The notes: generated by a model not told the origin, from the letters alone. DNA of 64,000 nt from Microbispora hainanensis (GCF_036186745.1 NZ_CP108086.1:6324001-6388000), one strand, 5' to 3'; positions 35,771-44,549 are shown, numbered from the stretch's first letter. Program-made: numbers and translations.

Positions 35771-36559
35771 TCATGCGCCCGTCGTGGCGAGGACCTGCAC
35801 GTCCTCGTACGAGGGAAAGCCCGTGGGGATCCGCTCACCCGTGGCGACCGCCCGGGCGGTCTCGGCCACCGCATGCAGTGCGGCCCGCAGCAACAGCGAT
35901 CCGGTGCTGATCCGGCGCACGCCGAGCGCGGCCAGACCCGCGACGGTGTGACGGCCGGGCAGGAACAGCACGTTGAGCGGCAGGTCGACCGCCTCCACCA
36001 GCGCCCGGATGTCGTCGCCGCCGGCGACCCCGGGGACGAACACCCCGTCGGCCCCGGCCTCGGCGAAGGCCCGCAGCCGTCCGACGGTCGCGGCCAGGTC
36101 CCCGGCGCCCAGCCAGTAGGTGTCGGTGCGGGCGTTGACGAACAGCCCCGGCGCCTTCGTCTTGACCGCCGCGATCGTCTCGCACCGCTCGCCGAGGTCC
36201 GCCAGCGTCCCGTCCGGCCGGCCGTCCTCGATGTTGACGCCGGCCACGCCGAGCCCGGCCAGCTCGGCGGTGATCTCGGCCACCCCTTCCGGCGTGTCCG
36301 CGAAGCCGCCCTCGATGTCCACCGACACCGGGCACGGCAGCCCGGCCAGCCGCCGGGCCAGCGCCAGCGTCTCCGCCGCGGTGGCGCCGGTCGCGTCGGG
36401 CTTGCCCGCGGCCGCGGCGACACCGAGGCTCGTGGTCCCGATCGCGGCGAACCCGGCGGCGGCCATGACCGCCGCCGAGGCGTGATCCCACGCGTTGGGC
36501 AGCACCAGCGGCTGGTTCGCGTGGTGAAGGGCACGGAAGGTTTCGGCGTGGGTGCTCAT
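35771..36559 (-). CDS. Isocitrate lyase/PEP mutase superfamily protein
   Basis: The 262-aa TIM-barrel protein has VLPNAWDHASAAVMAAAGFA, the metal-binding VSVDIEGGFAD and VNIEDG, and FVNARTDTYWLG, matching the small oxaloacetase/PEP-mutase-like group. The catalytic KKCGH loop of isocitrate lyase is missing, so it may be a C-C lyase on an oxo-acid. Its ATG overlaps the stop of the upstream P450 gene (ATGA), so the two are coupled. Confidence 0.88.
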   Translation of the reverse strand: MSTHAETFRALHHANQPLVLPNAWDHASAAVMAAAGFAAIGTTSLGVAAAAGKPDATGATAAETLALARRLAGLPCPVSVDIEGGFADTPEGVAEITAELAGLGVAGVNIEDGRPDGTLADLGERCETIAAVKTKAPGLFVNARTDTYWLGAGDLAATVGRLRAFAEAGADGVFVPGVAGGDDIRALVEAVDLPLNVLFLPGRHTVAGLAALGVRRISTGSLLLRAALHAVAETARAVATGERIPTGFPSYEDVQVLATTGA

Positions 36560-37683
36560 CGGGGTCCTTTCACGGTGGCGGCGCTCTCCAGGTGGAGGCA
36601 GGCGGGGACGCGCAGGTTCGGCGACGGCTCGTAGGGGATCTCGGGGTCGGCGAGGCGGTGCGCGAGAGCGGCCTCCACGACGCCCGCCGCCAGGGCGAGC
36701 GCGGCCCCCTCCCCCGGGCAGGGCCGGATCCCGCTGCCGAACCCCAGATGCCCGCCGCCCCGACCATCCGAGTCGACACGGCCGGCGTCGACACGGGCGG
36801 GATCGAAACGGGCGGGATCGAAACGGTGCGGGTCGGGGAAGACCTCGGGGTCGCGGTTGGCCGCCGCCAGGTCCAGCACGACGACGGCACCCGCAGGCAC
36901 GAGGACTCCTCCGGCCGTGGCGTCCTCGGCCGCCACCCGGCGCGTGAGCCGTACAGGCGGGTCCCATCGGAGGGTCTCGGTGAGCAGCGCCTCGACCGGC
37001 CACCGTACGGACAGGTCGGCGGGCAGGCGGGTCACGACGGCGAGGGTGTTGCCCACCAGGCCGGCGGTGGCGTCGCACGCCTGGATCAGCGCCGCCGCCA
37101 CCGCGGCCAGCAGGCCGGGGTCCGGCTGTCGCCCGTCGCCCAGCCCGTCGCCCAGCGCGCCGGCCAGCACGGCCACCGCCGCGTTGTCAGGAGACACAGC
37201 CCCGGGAGACGCGGCCCCGGGAGACGCAGCCTCAGGAGACGCGGCGCCGGTCGTCGTACTGGGCGCGGGAGGGAGGTGGTAGGCGGCGGCCATGGCCGTC
37301 ACCGCCTCGGCCACCTCCTCCCGCCGGCCCTGCGGTACACCGAGCGCGGTGGCGAGGACGCCGACCGGGACGCGGCGGGCGATCCTCGCCATCACGTCCA
37401 CCCGGGCGCCGCCCGCCAGTTCGGCCACGGCCCGCTCGCGGGCCTCGCGGCGCAGCCGTACGGGGTCGAGGGCGTCGATCAACTCCGCGACACGCGCGCG
37501 GCGGTGGGCGTGCTCGGCTCCGTTGCTGAATCTGCTGACCGCTCCCCGCAGCCACGCCATCCCCGATCCCGGTTGCGCGGCGGGGGCGGCGGGGACCAGG
37601 AAGCGGGGATCGGCGAGCACGGCGCGCACGTCCGCGTGCCGGGTGAGCCGCCGTTCCGGTGTGGCGGGCTGATCTGCTGTCAT
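36556..37683 (-). CDS. Cytochrome P450
   Basis: At 375 aa this is somewhat short for a bacterial P450. It has the ExxR motif in LLTETLRWDPPVRLTRRV and the heme-ligand loop LGFGSGIRPCPGEGAAL (Cys ligand). The I-helix reads ALIQACDATAGLVGN, where the usual acidic-Thr pair is replaced by Ala-Thr, so proton delivery may be unusual. Two internal stretches are built of 15-bp DNA repeats that stay in frame: GAASP-type repeats near residues 145-165 and FDPAR/VDAGR repeats just before the heme loop. The substrate is unknown. Confidence 0.9.
   Translation of the reverse strand: MTADQPATPERRLTRHADVRAVLADPRFLVPAAPAAQPGSGMAWLRGAVSRFSNGAEHAHRRARVAELIDALDPVRLRREARERAVAELAGGARVDVMARIARRVPVGVLATALGVPQGRREEVAEAVTAMAAAYHLPPAPSTTTGAASPEAASPGAASPGAVSPDNAAVAVLAGALGDGLGDGRQPDPGLLAAVAAALIQACDATAGLVGNTLAVVTRLPADLSVRWPVEALLTETLRWDPPVRLTRRVAAEDATAGGVLVPAGAVVVLDLAAANRDPEVFPDPHRFDPARFDPARVDAGRVDSDGRGGGHLGFGSGIRPCPGEGAALALAAGVVEAALAHRLADPEIPYEPSPNLRVPACLHLESAATVKGPR
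37190..37248. repeat. 15-bp in-frame repeat inside the P450 gene
   Basis: Four imperfect units of GGAGACGCGGCCCCG encode Ala-Ser-Pro-Gly-Ala type pentapeptides on the minus strand. A second similar set (ACGGGCGGGATCGAA, about 36785-36830) encodes FDPAR repeats. The period is a multiple of three, unlike the 14-bp intergenic arrays. Confidence 0.75.
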
Positions 37684-37998
37684 CGGTGGCCGGGGGCGCG
37701 TGGAGGCCGCCCCCTCCCCCCTTCCGATGGTGGTCGTCGTCTCCCCGGCAGGCTAGGGCCGTGATCTTTCGGCGACCGTCGAAAGATGAACGTTTCACGC
37801 CTAAATGTGCGATGTGCGAGGTCTGGGCCATTGGGTCTTCTCAACGAGCGGTCCCCGGGTTATCACAGGGCGGGAGGCCGCTGGTGATCCCCGCGCCCCA
37901 CTAGAACGTTCCACGGCTCCACGAACGGGCACCACGCGCCGGAAACCCGGCGTCGACATCTCGTACGCCCACTGGGCACCACCGCGATGGAGGACGGC
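37684..37998. other. 315-bp divergent intergenic region
   Basis: It separates the P450 operon from the secreted-protein gene. It contains a dyad ATCTTTCG-N8-CGAAAGAT (37764-37787), about 80 bp before the P450 start, and moderately AT-rich DNA that probably holds both promoters. No gene is evident. Confidence 0.5.
37764..37787. promoter_or_regulatory. Operator-like dyad upstream of the P450 operon
   Basis: ATCTTTCG (37764-37771) and CGAAAGAT (37780-37787) are perfect inverted repeats around GCGACCGT. No regulator gene is adjacent, so the binding protein must be encoded elsewhere if the site is real. Confidence 0.45.
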
Positions 37999-39090
37999 AT
38001 GCGTCTGTTACACTCCGTGTTCACCCGATTACTACTGTTGTGCGCGCTGGTCGGCGGCGGCGCCGTCGCCGGGGCGGGGGCCGCGAACGCGGCGGTTCCC
38101 GACGTGTGGGGGTTCGCCTACGTCGACACCAGCTCCGGCGTGCCGAACCTGTCCTACCAGGCCGGCAGCTGGACGTCCGGCGCGGTCACCGTCTCCCCCG
38201 GCGTCCCCGGGGAGTACTACGTGCGGTTCCCGAACATCGGCATCCCCACGGGCGGAATCGCGCACGTGACCGCGATCTCGCAGACGGCCGAGTGGTGCCA
38301 GATCGAGAAGTGGGGCCAGTCCGGCCCCGACGAGATCGTCGTGGTGCGGTGCTACCGGTTCGGCGGAGGCCCGGCCAAGGCGCTGTTCTCTCTCGTCTTC
38401 GCCAGCAGCAGCGGTGCGCTGTCCTCGGCCTCGCAGGCGTTCGGCTACGTCTACTGGGACGGCAGCTCCATCGCCTCCGACTACAACTCCTCGCTCGGCG
38501 CCAACGCCGTCTTCCCCGGCTCTACCGGCGTGTGGACCGTCTGGCTGCCCGGGCTGGGCTCGTCCGTGGCGGCGGGCGACATCCAGGTCACGGCGGTGGA
38601 CTCGACCCAGCCGGCGCGGTGCAAGGTGGGCGCCTGGAGCTGGGCGCCGTCCGGGCAGAAGATCCAGGTGCTGTGCCACGACGCCACCGTCAACCCGCTC
38701 GACACCGGCTGGACCCTCACCTACCAGCGTGAGCGGGCCATCACCGGAGCGTTCGCGCCGCCGAAGCTGTTCGCCTACACCTTCGACAACGTCCCGGCCA
38801 ACCCCGGGCCGTACGCGCCGGTTCCCCCGCAGATCAACTTCAACTACCCCGGCGCGGTCAACACGGTCCAGTCGGCCGGCCTCGGCCTGCGCCTGGTGAC
38901 CTTCCCCAAGGTCGGGGCGCTGCCCAACAACGTGCAGGTCACGGCGTACGGGCCAGGTCCTGAGTTCTGCAACCTGCTCACCCTGTGGACGACCGCGGGC
39001 TCCGACGTCTACGTCCGCGACGTCGCCTGCTACAAGGCCACCACCAGGGTCAACGAGGCGTCGTTCGTGACGTACACCTCGGTGTACTGA
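37999..39090 (+). CDS. Secreted protein of three ~100-aa disulfide-containing repeats, unknown function
   Basis: The 363-aa precursor has a Sec signal peptide (LLHSVFTRLLLLCALVGGGA, ending ANAA). The mature part is three tandem domains, each starting F-[AG]-Y and holding two cysteines ~25 residues apart. Repeat 1 starts FAYVDTSSGVPN (EWCQIEKW...VRCYRF). Repeat 2 starts FGYVYWDGSS (ARCKVGAW...VLCHDA). Repeat 3 starts FAYTFDNVPA (EFCNLLTLW...VACYKA). The beta-rich pattern with VTAV/VTAY strands suggests small beta-sandwich domains, each closed by a disulfide. GGAGG lies 6 nt before ATG 37999. No known domain recognised. Confidence 0.8.
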   Translation: MRLLHSVFTRLLLLCALVGGGAVAGAGAANAAVPDVWGFAYVDTSSGVPNLSYQAGSWTSGAVTVSPGVPGEYYVRFPNIGIPTGGIAHVTAISQTAEWCQIEKWGQSGPDEIVVVRCYRFGGGPAKALFSLVFASSSGALSSASQAFGYVYWDGSSIASDYNSSLGANAVFPGSTGVWTVWLPGLGSSVAAGDIQVTAVDSTQPARCKVGAWSWAPSGQKIQVLCHDATVNPLDTGWTLTYQRERAITGAFAPPKLFAYTFDNVPANPGPYAPVPPQINFNYPGAVNTVQSAGLGLRLVTFPKVGALPNNVQVTAYGPGPEFCNLLTLWTTAGSDVYVRDVACYKATTRVNEASFVTYTSVY

Positions 39091-39143
39091 CCAGGCAGGG
39101 GCGGGCGCGCCGGCCAGGCCGTGAGAGATCAGGGCACGGCGGA

Positions 39144-41390
39144 TCAGGGCACGCGGAGGCGGTGGGTCAGCCCCGTGTGGCGGCGGCCCGCCCCCCGCGT
39201 GCGTACGGCCTGGCCGAGCGCCCGCCGCGACCCGACGATGACCACGAGCTTCTTGGCACGCGTGATGGCGGTGTAGAGAAGGTTGCGCTGCAACATCATC
39301 CACGCGCTGGTGGCCAGCGGGATGACGACCGCCGGATACTCGCTGCCCTGGGAGCGGTGGATGCTGACCGCGTAGGCGTGGGCGAGTTCGTCGAGCTCGT
39401 CGAAGGAGTAGTCGACGTTCTCGTCCTCGTCGGTCAGCACGGTCAGCTTGCTCTCCTCGGGGGTGATGGCGGTGACGACGCCGACCGTGCCGTTGAACAC
39501 CCCGGCCGCGCCCTTGTCGTAGTTGTTGCGCAACTGGGTGACCTTGTCGCCGACGCGGAAGACCCGCCCTCCGTAGCGGCGCTCCGGCATGCCCTCGCGG
39601 GAGGGGGTCAGCGCCTCCTGCAGGGCGATGTTGAGCGCGCCGGCGCCGGCCGCGCCGCGGTGCATGGGCGCCAGCACCTGGATGTCCCTGCGCGGGTTGA
39701 GCCCGAACTTGCGGGGAATGCGCCGGGCGACCACGTCCACGGTCAGCGCGGCGATCTCCTCGGGCTCCTCGCAGGAGAACAGGAAGAAGTCGGGGAACTC
39801 GCGGACCAGCGGGTGCTGGCCGGTGTTGACGCGGTGCGCGTTGACGACCACGCCCGACTCCTGCGCCTGGCGGAAGATCTGCGTCAGGCGCACCCGGGGG
39901 ATGCCGGGGGCGGCCAGCAGGTCGCGCAGCACCTCTCCGGCACCGACCGAGGGAAGCTGGTCGACGTCGCCGACGAACAGCAGGTGCGCGCCCGGGGCGA
40001 CCGCCTTGGCCAGCTTGTTGGCCAGCAGCAGGTCGAGCATGGACGCCTCGTCCACGACGACCAGGTCGGCGTCGAGCGGGTTGTCGCGGTCGAAGGTGGG
40101 GTCGCCGCCGGGGCGGAGCTGGAGCAGCCGGTGCACGGTGGTGGCCTCGTGGCCGGTCAGCTCGGCCAGCCGCTTGGCCGCCCGGCCGGTCGGGGCGGCG
40201 AGGATGACCTTGGCCCGCTTCGCGCGGGCCAGCGTCACCACCGAGCGCACGGTGAAGCTCTTGCCGCAGCCGGGGCCGCCGGTCAGCACGGCCACCTTCT
40301 CCGTCAGCGCGAGCCGTACGGCCTCGGCCTGCTCGGGCGCGAGGTCGGCGCCGGTGCGGCCGCGCAGCCAGTCGAAGGCGGCCGGCCAGTCCACGTCGGC
40401 GAACGCCTTGAGCCGGTCGTGGCCGGCGGTCAGCAGGGTGCGCAGGGTGCCGGCCAGCGACAGCTCGGCGCGGTGGAAGGGGACGAGGTAGATCGCGGGG
40501 ACGGTGCTCTCGTCGTCTTGCTCGCCGTTTCCCCTGGCGGGGATCTCCTCGCGGACCACGCCCTCCTCGGCGACGAGCTCCTCCAGGCAGGCGGTGGTCA
40601 GGTCGGGCGGCACCTCAAGGATCTTGACGGCGTCGGCGACCAGGTTGGGGGCGGGCAGATAGCAGTGGCCGTCGTCGGCGGCCTGCGACAGCGTGTAGCG
40701 CAACCCGGCCTTGACCCGCTCGGGGCTGTCGTGCGGGATGCCGACGGCCTGGGCGATGGTGTCGGCGGTCTTGAAGCCGATGCCCCACACGTCGTCGGCG
40801 AGCCGGTAGGGCTCCTTGCGGACCACGTCGATGGAGTCCTCGCCGTACTGCTTGAAGATGCGCACGGCGATGGAGGTGGACACCCCGACGCCCTGCAGGA
40901 AGATCATCACCTCCTTGATGATCTTCTGCTCCTCCCAGGCCGCGGCGATCATCTTGGTCCGCTTGGGCCCGAGGCCGGGCACCTCGACCAGGCGCTTGGG
41001 CTCCTCCTCGATGACCCGCAGCGTGTCGGTGCCGAAGTGGTCCACGATCCGCTCGGCCATCTTCGGGCCGATGCCCTTGATCAGCCCGGAGCCCAGGTAG
41101 CGCTGGATGCCCTGGATCGTCGCCGGCAGGACGGTGGTGTAGGACCACACCTCGAACTGCCTGCCGTACTTGGGGTGGGAGCCCCAGCGGCCGGTGAGCC
41201 GCAGCGACTCGCCCACCTGCGCCCCGAGCAGCGGGCCGACGACGGTCAGCAGCTCGGTGCCGGACCGTTCGGTGGCGACCCTGGCGATCGTGTAACCGGT
41301 CTCCTCGTTGGCATAGGTGATCCGCTCCAGCACGGCGTCGAGCTGGACGCCGGGCGGCCTGCCCGCGGCGCCCCCGGGAGGATTCGTCAT
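39144..41390 (-). CDS. recD2: RecD2-type ATP-dependent 5'-3' DNA helicase
   Basis: The 748-aa helicase has the N-terminal OB-like domain and tandem helix-hairpin-helix region (LIKGIGPKMAERIVDHFG, LVEVPGLGPKRTKMI, DVWGIGFKTADTIAQAVG) specific to RecD2. The SF1B core follows: Walker A LTGGPGCGKSFT, DEAS in VVVDEASMLD, GDVDQLPSVGAG, and the C-terminal SIHRSQGSEYPAV and YTAITRAKKLVVIVG. It works without RecBC in DNA repair. ATG 41390 is preferred over one at 41399. Two 15-bp units overlap its stop (39127-39156). Confidence 0.95.
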   Translation of the reverse strand: MTNPPGGAAGRPPGVQLDAVLERITYANEETGYTIARVATERSGTELLTVVGPLLGAQVGESLRLTGRWGSHPKYGRQFEVWSYTTVLPATIQGIQRYLGSGLIKGIGPKMAERIVDHFGTDTLRVIEEEPKRLVEVPGLGPKRTKMIAAAWEEQKIIKEVMIFLQGVGVSTSIAVRIFKQYGEDSIDVVRKEPYRLADDVWGIGFKTADTIAQAVGIPHDSPERVKAGLRYTLSQAADDGHCYLPAPNLVADAVKILEVPPDLTTACLEELVAEEGVVREEIPARGNGEQDDESTVPAIYLVPFHRAELSLAGTLRTLLTAGHDRLKAFADVDWPAAFDWLRGRTGADLAPEQAEAVRLALTEKVAVLTGGPGCGKSFTVRSVVTLARAKRAKVILAAPTGRAAKRLAELTGHEATTVHRLLQLRPGGDPTFDRDNPLDADLVVVDEASMLDLLLANKLAKAVAPGAHLLFVGDVDQLPSVGAGEVLRDLLAAPGIPRVRLTQIFRQAQESGVVVNAHRVNTGQHPLVREFPDFFLFSCEEPEEIAALTVDVVARRIPRKFGLNPRRDIQVLAPMHRGAAGAGALNIALQEALTPSREGMPERRYGGRVFRVGDKVTQLRNNYDKGAAGVFNGTVGVVTAITPEESKLTVLTDEDENVDYSFDELDELAHAYAVSIHRSQGSEYPAVVIPLATSAWMMLQRNLLYTAITRAKKLVVIVGSRRALGQAVRTRGAGRRHTGLTHRLRVP

Positions 41391-41463
41391 GGGTCGCATT
41401 GTCTCCCACCCGGCGGCCCCCGCCGGACGCGACCGCAGCCGCGGGGGACGAAGCGCGGGCCTC

Positions 41464-42900
41464 CTACGCGACGTCGGGCCGGGTCATCAGCGGCGACCGC
41501 ACGTGGACCGCCAGATCGGGGCCGGTCAGGGGCACGACGTTCCACGTCGCCACCGCCGTCCCCGCGCCGGCGTCGACCACCAGCCGCACCCGGTGAGGAG
41601 TGGTGATGACGAAAAGGTCGGCGACGAACGTGTCGCCCTGCCAGGCGCCGGCCGCCACGACAGGGCGGCCGAGCGGCGAGCTCTCCCGCCATGCGCCGTG
41701 ACCGGCCTCGACGTCGAGCGCCGGCCCCAGCCGCAGGAGCCAGCCACCGTCCACGGGATCGACGGTCACCGTGGTGCCGCCGGGCAGCGGCGAATCCCCG
41801 GCGGATGCGTCGACCTTCGCCGTGACGCGGCGCTGCGGGGCGGCCGATCCCGGCACCGGCGCGAACGACAGCCGCCGCAGCCGCTCGGCGAGGATCTCGT
41901 CGTCCCGGGCGCTGTCCGCCCGGTCCACGCCGGAGATCAGGCACTCCCAGATCGGGTCGAGTATCTGCGCCCCCTCCGTCGCGGCGGCGGTGACGGCGAC
42001 CACGAGATCGTGCGACGGGACGACCACGCACAGCTGGCCGAACGCGCCGTCGCCTCGATAACCGTGCTGCGACATCCAGAACTGGTAGCCGTATCCGCAC
42101 AGCGTGTCGAGGCTCTCCGACCAGCCCTCGACCTGCTGGGTGGCGATGTGCCGCCGGGTCGCGAGCTCCACCCACTCGCGCGGGACGAGCCGCCGGTCGC
42201 CCCACAGTCCTCCGCGCAGCAGCAGTTCGCCGAAGGCGGCCACGGCCTCGGTCGTGAGGTGCAGCCCGTGGAACCCGAAGGCGGCGCCGCTCGCCACCCG
42301 GTCCCATTCGGCGTGGTCGACGCCCATCGGCCCGAAGAGACGCTCGTCGAGCAACTCGGGGAGGCCGCGGCCCGTGACCCGTTCCACCATCCGGGCCAGG
42401 ACGAAGGTGGTCGGATTGTCGTAGGCGTGCCGGGTGCCCTCGGGCTCGGGGAACGGCACGCGCAGGAAGCCCTTCACCAGGTCGCCCGGTTCGAGCTCCC
42501 ACGCCTCGGCGAGGCTGTCGTCGCGGTGCCCGGCCGTCATGGACAGCAGGTGGTGAACGGTGATGCGGCGTCCCTGCTCGCAGACGCCGGCCGGAACGTG
42601 GTCGGGCAGCACGTCGACCACCCGGTCGTCCAGCGCGAGCAGCCCGTCGGCGATGGCGAGCCCCACGGCGACCGAGGTGAACGACTTGGTCAGCGAGTAG
42701 AGAAGGTGCGGGCGTCCGGCCGAGTACGGCGCCCACCACCCTTCGGCGATGACGTGACCGTGGCGTACGACCATGAGGGAGTGGCACTCGACGGATCGTC
42801 CGTCGAGCCGGTCCAGCAGCGCGGCGATCGAGCGGGACGACATCCCCGAGGCCGCCGGTGCCGAGCGCGGCAGCAGGGCGCGCTGAGAGGGGGAGGGCAT
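41464..42900 (-). CDS. Serine hydrolase (class C beta-lactamase/esterase family)
   Basis: The 478-aa protein has the SxxK nucleophile motif in LLYSLTKSFTSVAVGLAIAD, a YxN-type motif in RHAYDNPTTFVLARMV, and a C-terminal lipocalin-like beta domain (~residues 350-470). No signal peptide is evident, so it is probably a cytoplasmic esterase or D-aminopeptidase-like enzyme and not a secreted beta-lactamase. It is divergent from an AraC gene. Confidence 0.87.
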   Translation of the reverse strand: MPSPSQRALLPRSAPAASGMSSRSIAALLDRLDGRSVECHSLMVVRHGHVIAEGWWAPYSAGRPHLLYSLTKSFTSVAVGLAIADGLLALDDRVVDVLPDHVPAGVCEQGRRITVHHLLSMTAGHRDDSLAEAWELEPGDLVKGFLRVPFPEPEGTRHAYDNPTTFVLARMVERVTGRGLPELLDERLFGPMGVDHAEWDRVASGAAFGFHGLHLTTEAVAAFGELLLRGGLWGDRRLVPREWVELATRRHIATQQVEGWSESLDTLCGYGYQFWMSQHGYRGDGAFGQLCVVVPSHDLVVAVTAAATEGAQILDPIWECLISGVDRADSARDDEILAERLRRLSFAPVPGSAAPQRRVTAKVDASAGDSPLPGGTTVTVDPVDGGWLLRLGPALDVEAGHGAWRESSPLGRPVVAAGAWQGDTFVADLFVITTPHRVRLVVDAGAGTAVATWNVVPLTGPDLAVHVRSPLMTRPDVA

Positions 42901-42989
42901 GCGGACACCGTAACAAGGCCGCGCAAGCGGATTCCGGGACCGGGCGAGGCCCGCCGATCATGCGGCCCGGGGGTGATTAGGCTGGTCGT

Positions 42990-43820
42990 ATGCCGTCGGC
43001 GGGGACGTCATACGACTGGGCGTGGGTGGACGTCGCGGTCCCGCGCATGCCGGGCCGGCTGCCGGGGGTGAGCATGGCCGGGTTCCGCCAGCGCTCCCCC
43101 GCACTGTGGGACATCCGCATGGTCGCCTATCCGTTCGTCACCCTGTTCGTCGACCTGAGCGACACCGAGACCGTCGTCTACGACGCCCGTGGCCGGACCC
43201 GGCGCGGCAGCGTCGTCGCCGGGCTCCTTCCCGGCGACTTCCGGGCGGCCGGTCGCCGGGTCGAGTGCCTCCAGATCCGGCTGGAGCCGATCGTGGCGGC
43301 CGCCGTGTTCGGGGTATCGGCCGAGCTCAGCGGGGCGGTGCTCGCTCTGGAAGACCTCTGGGGACGCGACGCCGCCCGCGCCGAAGACAGGCTGCGCGCC
43401 ACCACGTCGTGGGACGAACGGTTCACGATCGCGAGGGACATCATCGGCCGGCGGCTGGAGGCCCGTCCGCAGGTCGATCCGGAGGTCGCGCACGTCTGGC
43501 GGCGAACCCTCGCCCGCCGGGGGCGGGTGCGGGTCGACGGCCTTGCGGACGAGGTGGGCTGGAGCCGCAAGCGCCTGTGGTCGCGCTTCCGGTCCCAGCT
43601 CGGCATCACTCCCAAACGCGCCGCCCAGCTGGTGCGGTTCGACCACGCCGCCCACCTGCTCGCGGCGGGGCACGGTGCGGCCGGTGTCGCCGCGGAAAGC
43701 GGCTACGTCGACCAGTCCCACCTCACCCGCGAGGTCAAGGCGTTCGCCGGGCTCACGCCCGCGGCCGTGGCCGAGGCGCCGTGGCTCGCGATCGACGACG
43801 TCGCCTGGCCGTCGCACTGA
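42990..43820 (+). CDS. AraC-family transcriptional regulator
   Basis: The 276-aa regulator has an N-terminal DUF6597-like sensing part and a C-terminal double HTH (VDGLADEVGWSRKRLWSRFR, GVAAESGYVDQSHLTREVKA, then FAGLTPAAVAE). It starts 89 bp from the divergent serine-hydrolase gene, its likely target. The stop codon lies inside the first, partial unit of a 14-bp tandem repeat. Confidence 0.88.
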   Translation: MPSAGTSYDWAWVDVAVPRMPGRLPGVSMAGFRQRSPALWDIRMVAYPFVTLFVDLSDTETVVYDARGRTRRGSVVAGLLPGDFRAAGRRVECLQIRLEPIVAAAVFGVSAELSGAVLALEDLWGRDAARAEDRLRATTSWDERFTIARDIIGRRLEARPQVDPEVAHVWRRTLARRGRVRVDGLADEVGWSRKRLWSRFRSQLGITPKRAAQLVRFDHAAHLLAAGHGAAGVAAESGYVDQSHLTREVKAFAGLTPAAVAEAPWLAIDDVAWPSH

Positions 43821-43876
43821 GCACATCGCACCGGGCACATCGCACCGGGCACGTCGCACTGGGGACGTCGCGGCAC
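43807..43876. repeat. 14-bp tandem repeat starting in the AraC 3' end
   Basis: A partial unit covers the last AraC codons and the TGA (43807-43820). It is followed by two exact GCACATCGCACCGG units, one GCACGTCGCACTGG and a degenerate GGACGTCGCGGCAC (43821-43876). The third unit is the closest match to the coding end, so the array may have grown from the gene's own 3' end. It reaches to 10 bp from the convergent TetR stop. Confidence 0.9.
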
Positions 43877-43885
43877 GGACATGAC

Positions 43886-44476
43886 CTAGCCCGGCAGGCG
43901 CAGCCCGGCGATGAGCAGCCCGGCCAGCCGTCGGGCGTCGTAGTGGGGATCGTGCTCGGCGCCGATGCAGAGGTTCCCGACGCCGTGCATGAGCTGGAGG
44001 GCCGGGACGTCGGAGCGGATCTCACCGGCGGCGGCCGCGGCGTCCAGCAGCCGGGTGCACACGGGCACGAGCCGGTCGAGGAAGTAGGCGTGCAGCGCCT
44101 CGAACCCGGGCTCGTCGGAGCGCAGCACGGCGGCCAGCCCGTGCTTGGTGACCAGGAAGTCGACGAACAGGCCGATCCAGCGTCGCAGTGCTTCGTAGGG
44201 CGTCGCGCTGGACTCCAGCAGGGCCGGTCCGGCCTCGGCGCAGGCCTCCACCTGGTGCCGGTAGACGGCGATGATGAGATCCGCCCGCGTCGGGAAGTGG
44301 CGATAGATGGTGGCCGTCCCGACGCCGGCCTTGGCCGCGATGTCGCGTACGGGCGCGTCCACGCCCGATGCGACGAAGACCTCGGCGGCCGCGTCGAGCA
44401 GGGTCTTCTCGTTGCGCCGTGCGTCCGCCCGTCTGGGCCGGGCCGCCCGTCCCGCGCCCCGGTCGCTGTCGTTCAT
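43886..44476 (-). CDS. TetR-family regulator
   Basis: The 196-aa protein has the HTH TLLDAAAEVFVASGVDAPVR, then IAAKAGVGTATIYRHFPTRA, and a TetR_C_13-like ligand domain (LRRWIGLFVDFLVTKHGLAA). Two matching operators lie just upstream in the region shared with the divergent alpha/beta hydrolase, its likely target. Confidence 0.9.
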   Translation of the reverse strand: MNDSDRGAGRAARPRRADARRNEKTLLDAAAEVFVASGVDAPVRDIAAKAGVGTATIYRHFPTRADLIIAVYRHQVEACAEAGPALLESSATPYEALRRWIGLFVDFLVTKHGLAAVLRSDEPGFEALHAYFLDRLVPVCTRLLDAAAAAGEIRSDVPALQLMHGVGNLCIGAEHDPHYDARRLAGLLIAGLRLPG

Positions 44477-44502
44477 CGCGCGGCTCCCTCCATCGACTTG
44501 CT

Positions 44503-44523
44503 AAACGGGACATGGTTCCGTAT
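44503..44523. promoter_or_regulatory. TetR operator, imperfect copy
   Basis: AAACGGGAC-ATG-GTTCCGTAT is an imperfect copy of the neighbouring palindrome, with its centre 26 bp away, close to 2.5 helical turns. Confidence 0.6.
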
Positions 44524-44528
44524 CGTCA

Positions 44529-44549
44529 AAACGGGACACGGTCCCGTTT
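44529..44549. promoter_or_regulatory. TetR operator, perfect copy
   Basis: AAACGGGAC-ACG-GTCCCGTTT has perfect 9-bp arms. AAACGGGACC-type half sites are typical of this TetR group. The position between the divergent TetR and hydrolase genes supports control of both. Confidence 0.75.

Noticed and set aside
35771..37683. Small biosynthetic gene cluster (P450 plus PEP-mutase-like gene)
   Set aside because: No core enzyme, tailoring set or transporter surrounds the pair; phosphonate clusters would need PEP mutase with its decarboxylase, which is absent.
38985..41606. Very long open frame on the plus strand opposite recD2
   Set aside because: It is the antisense shadow of a high-GC gene: His/Arg/Gly-rich translation without domains, while the minus strand encodes a complete RecD2.
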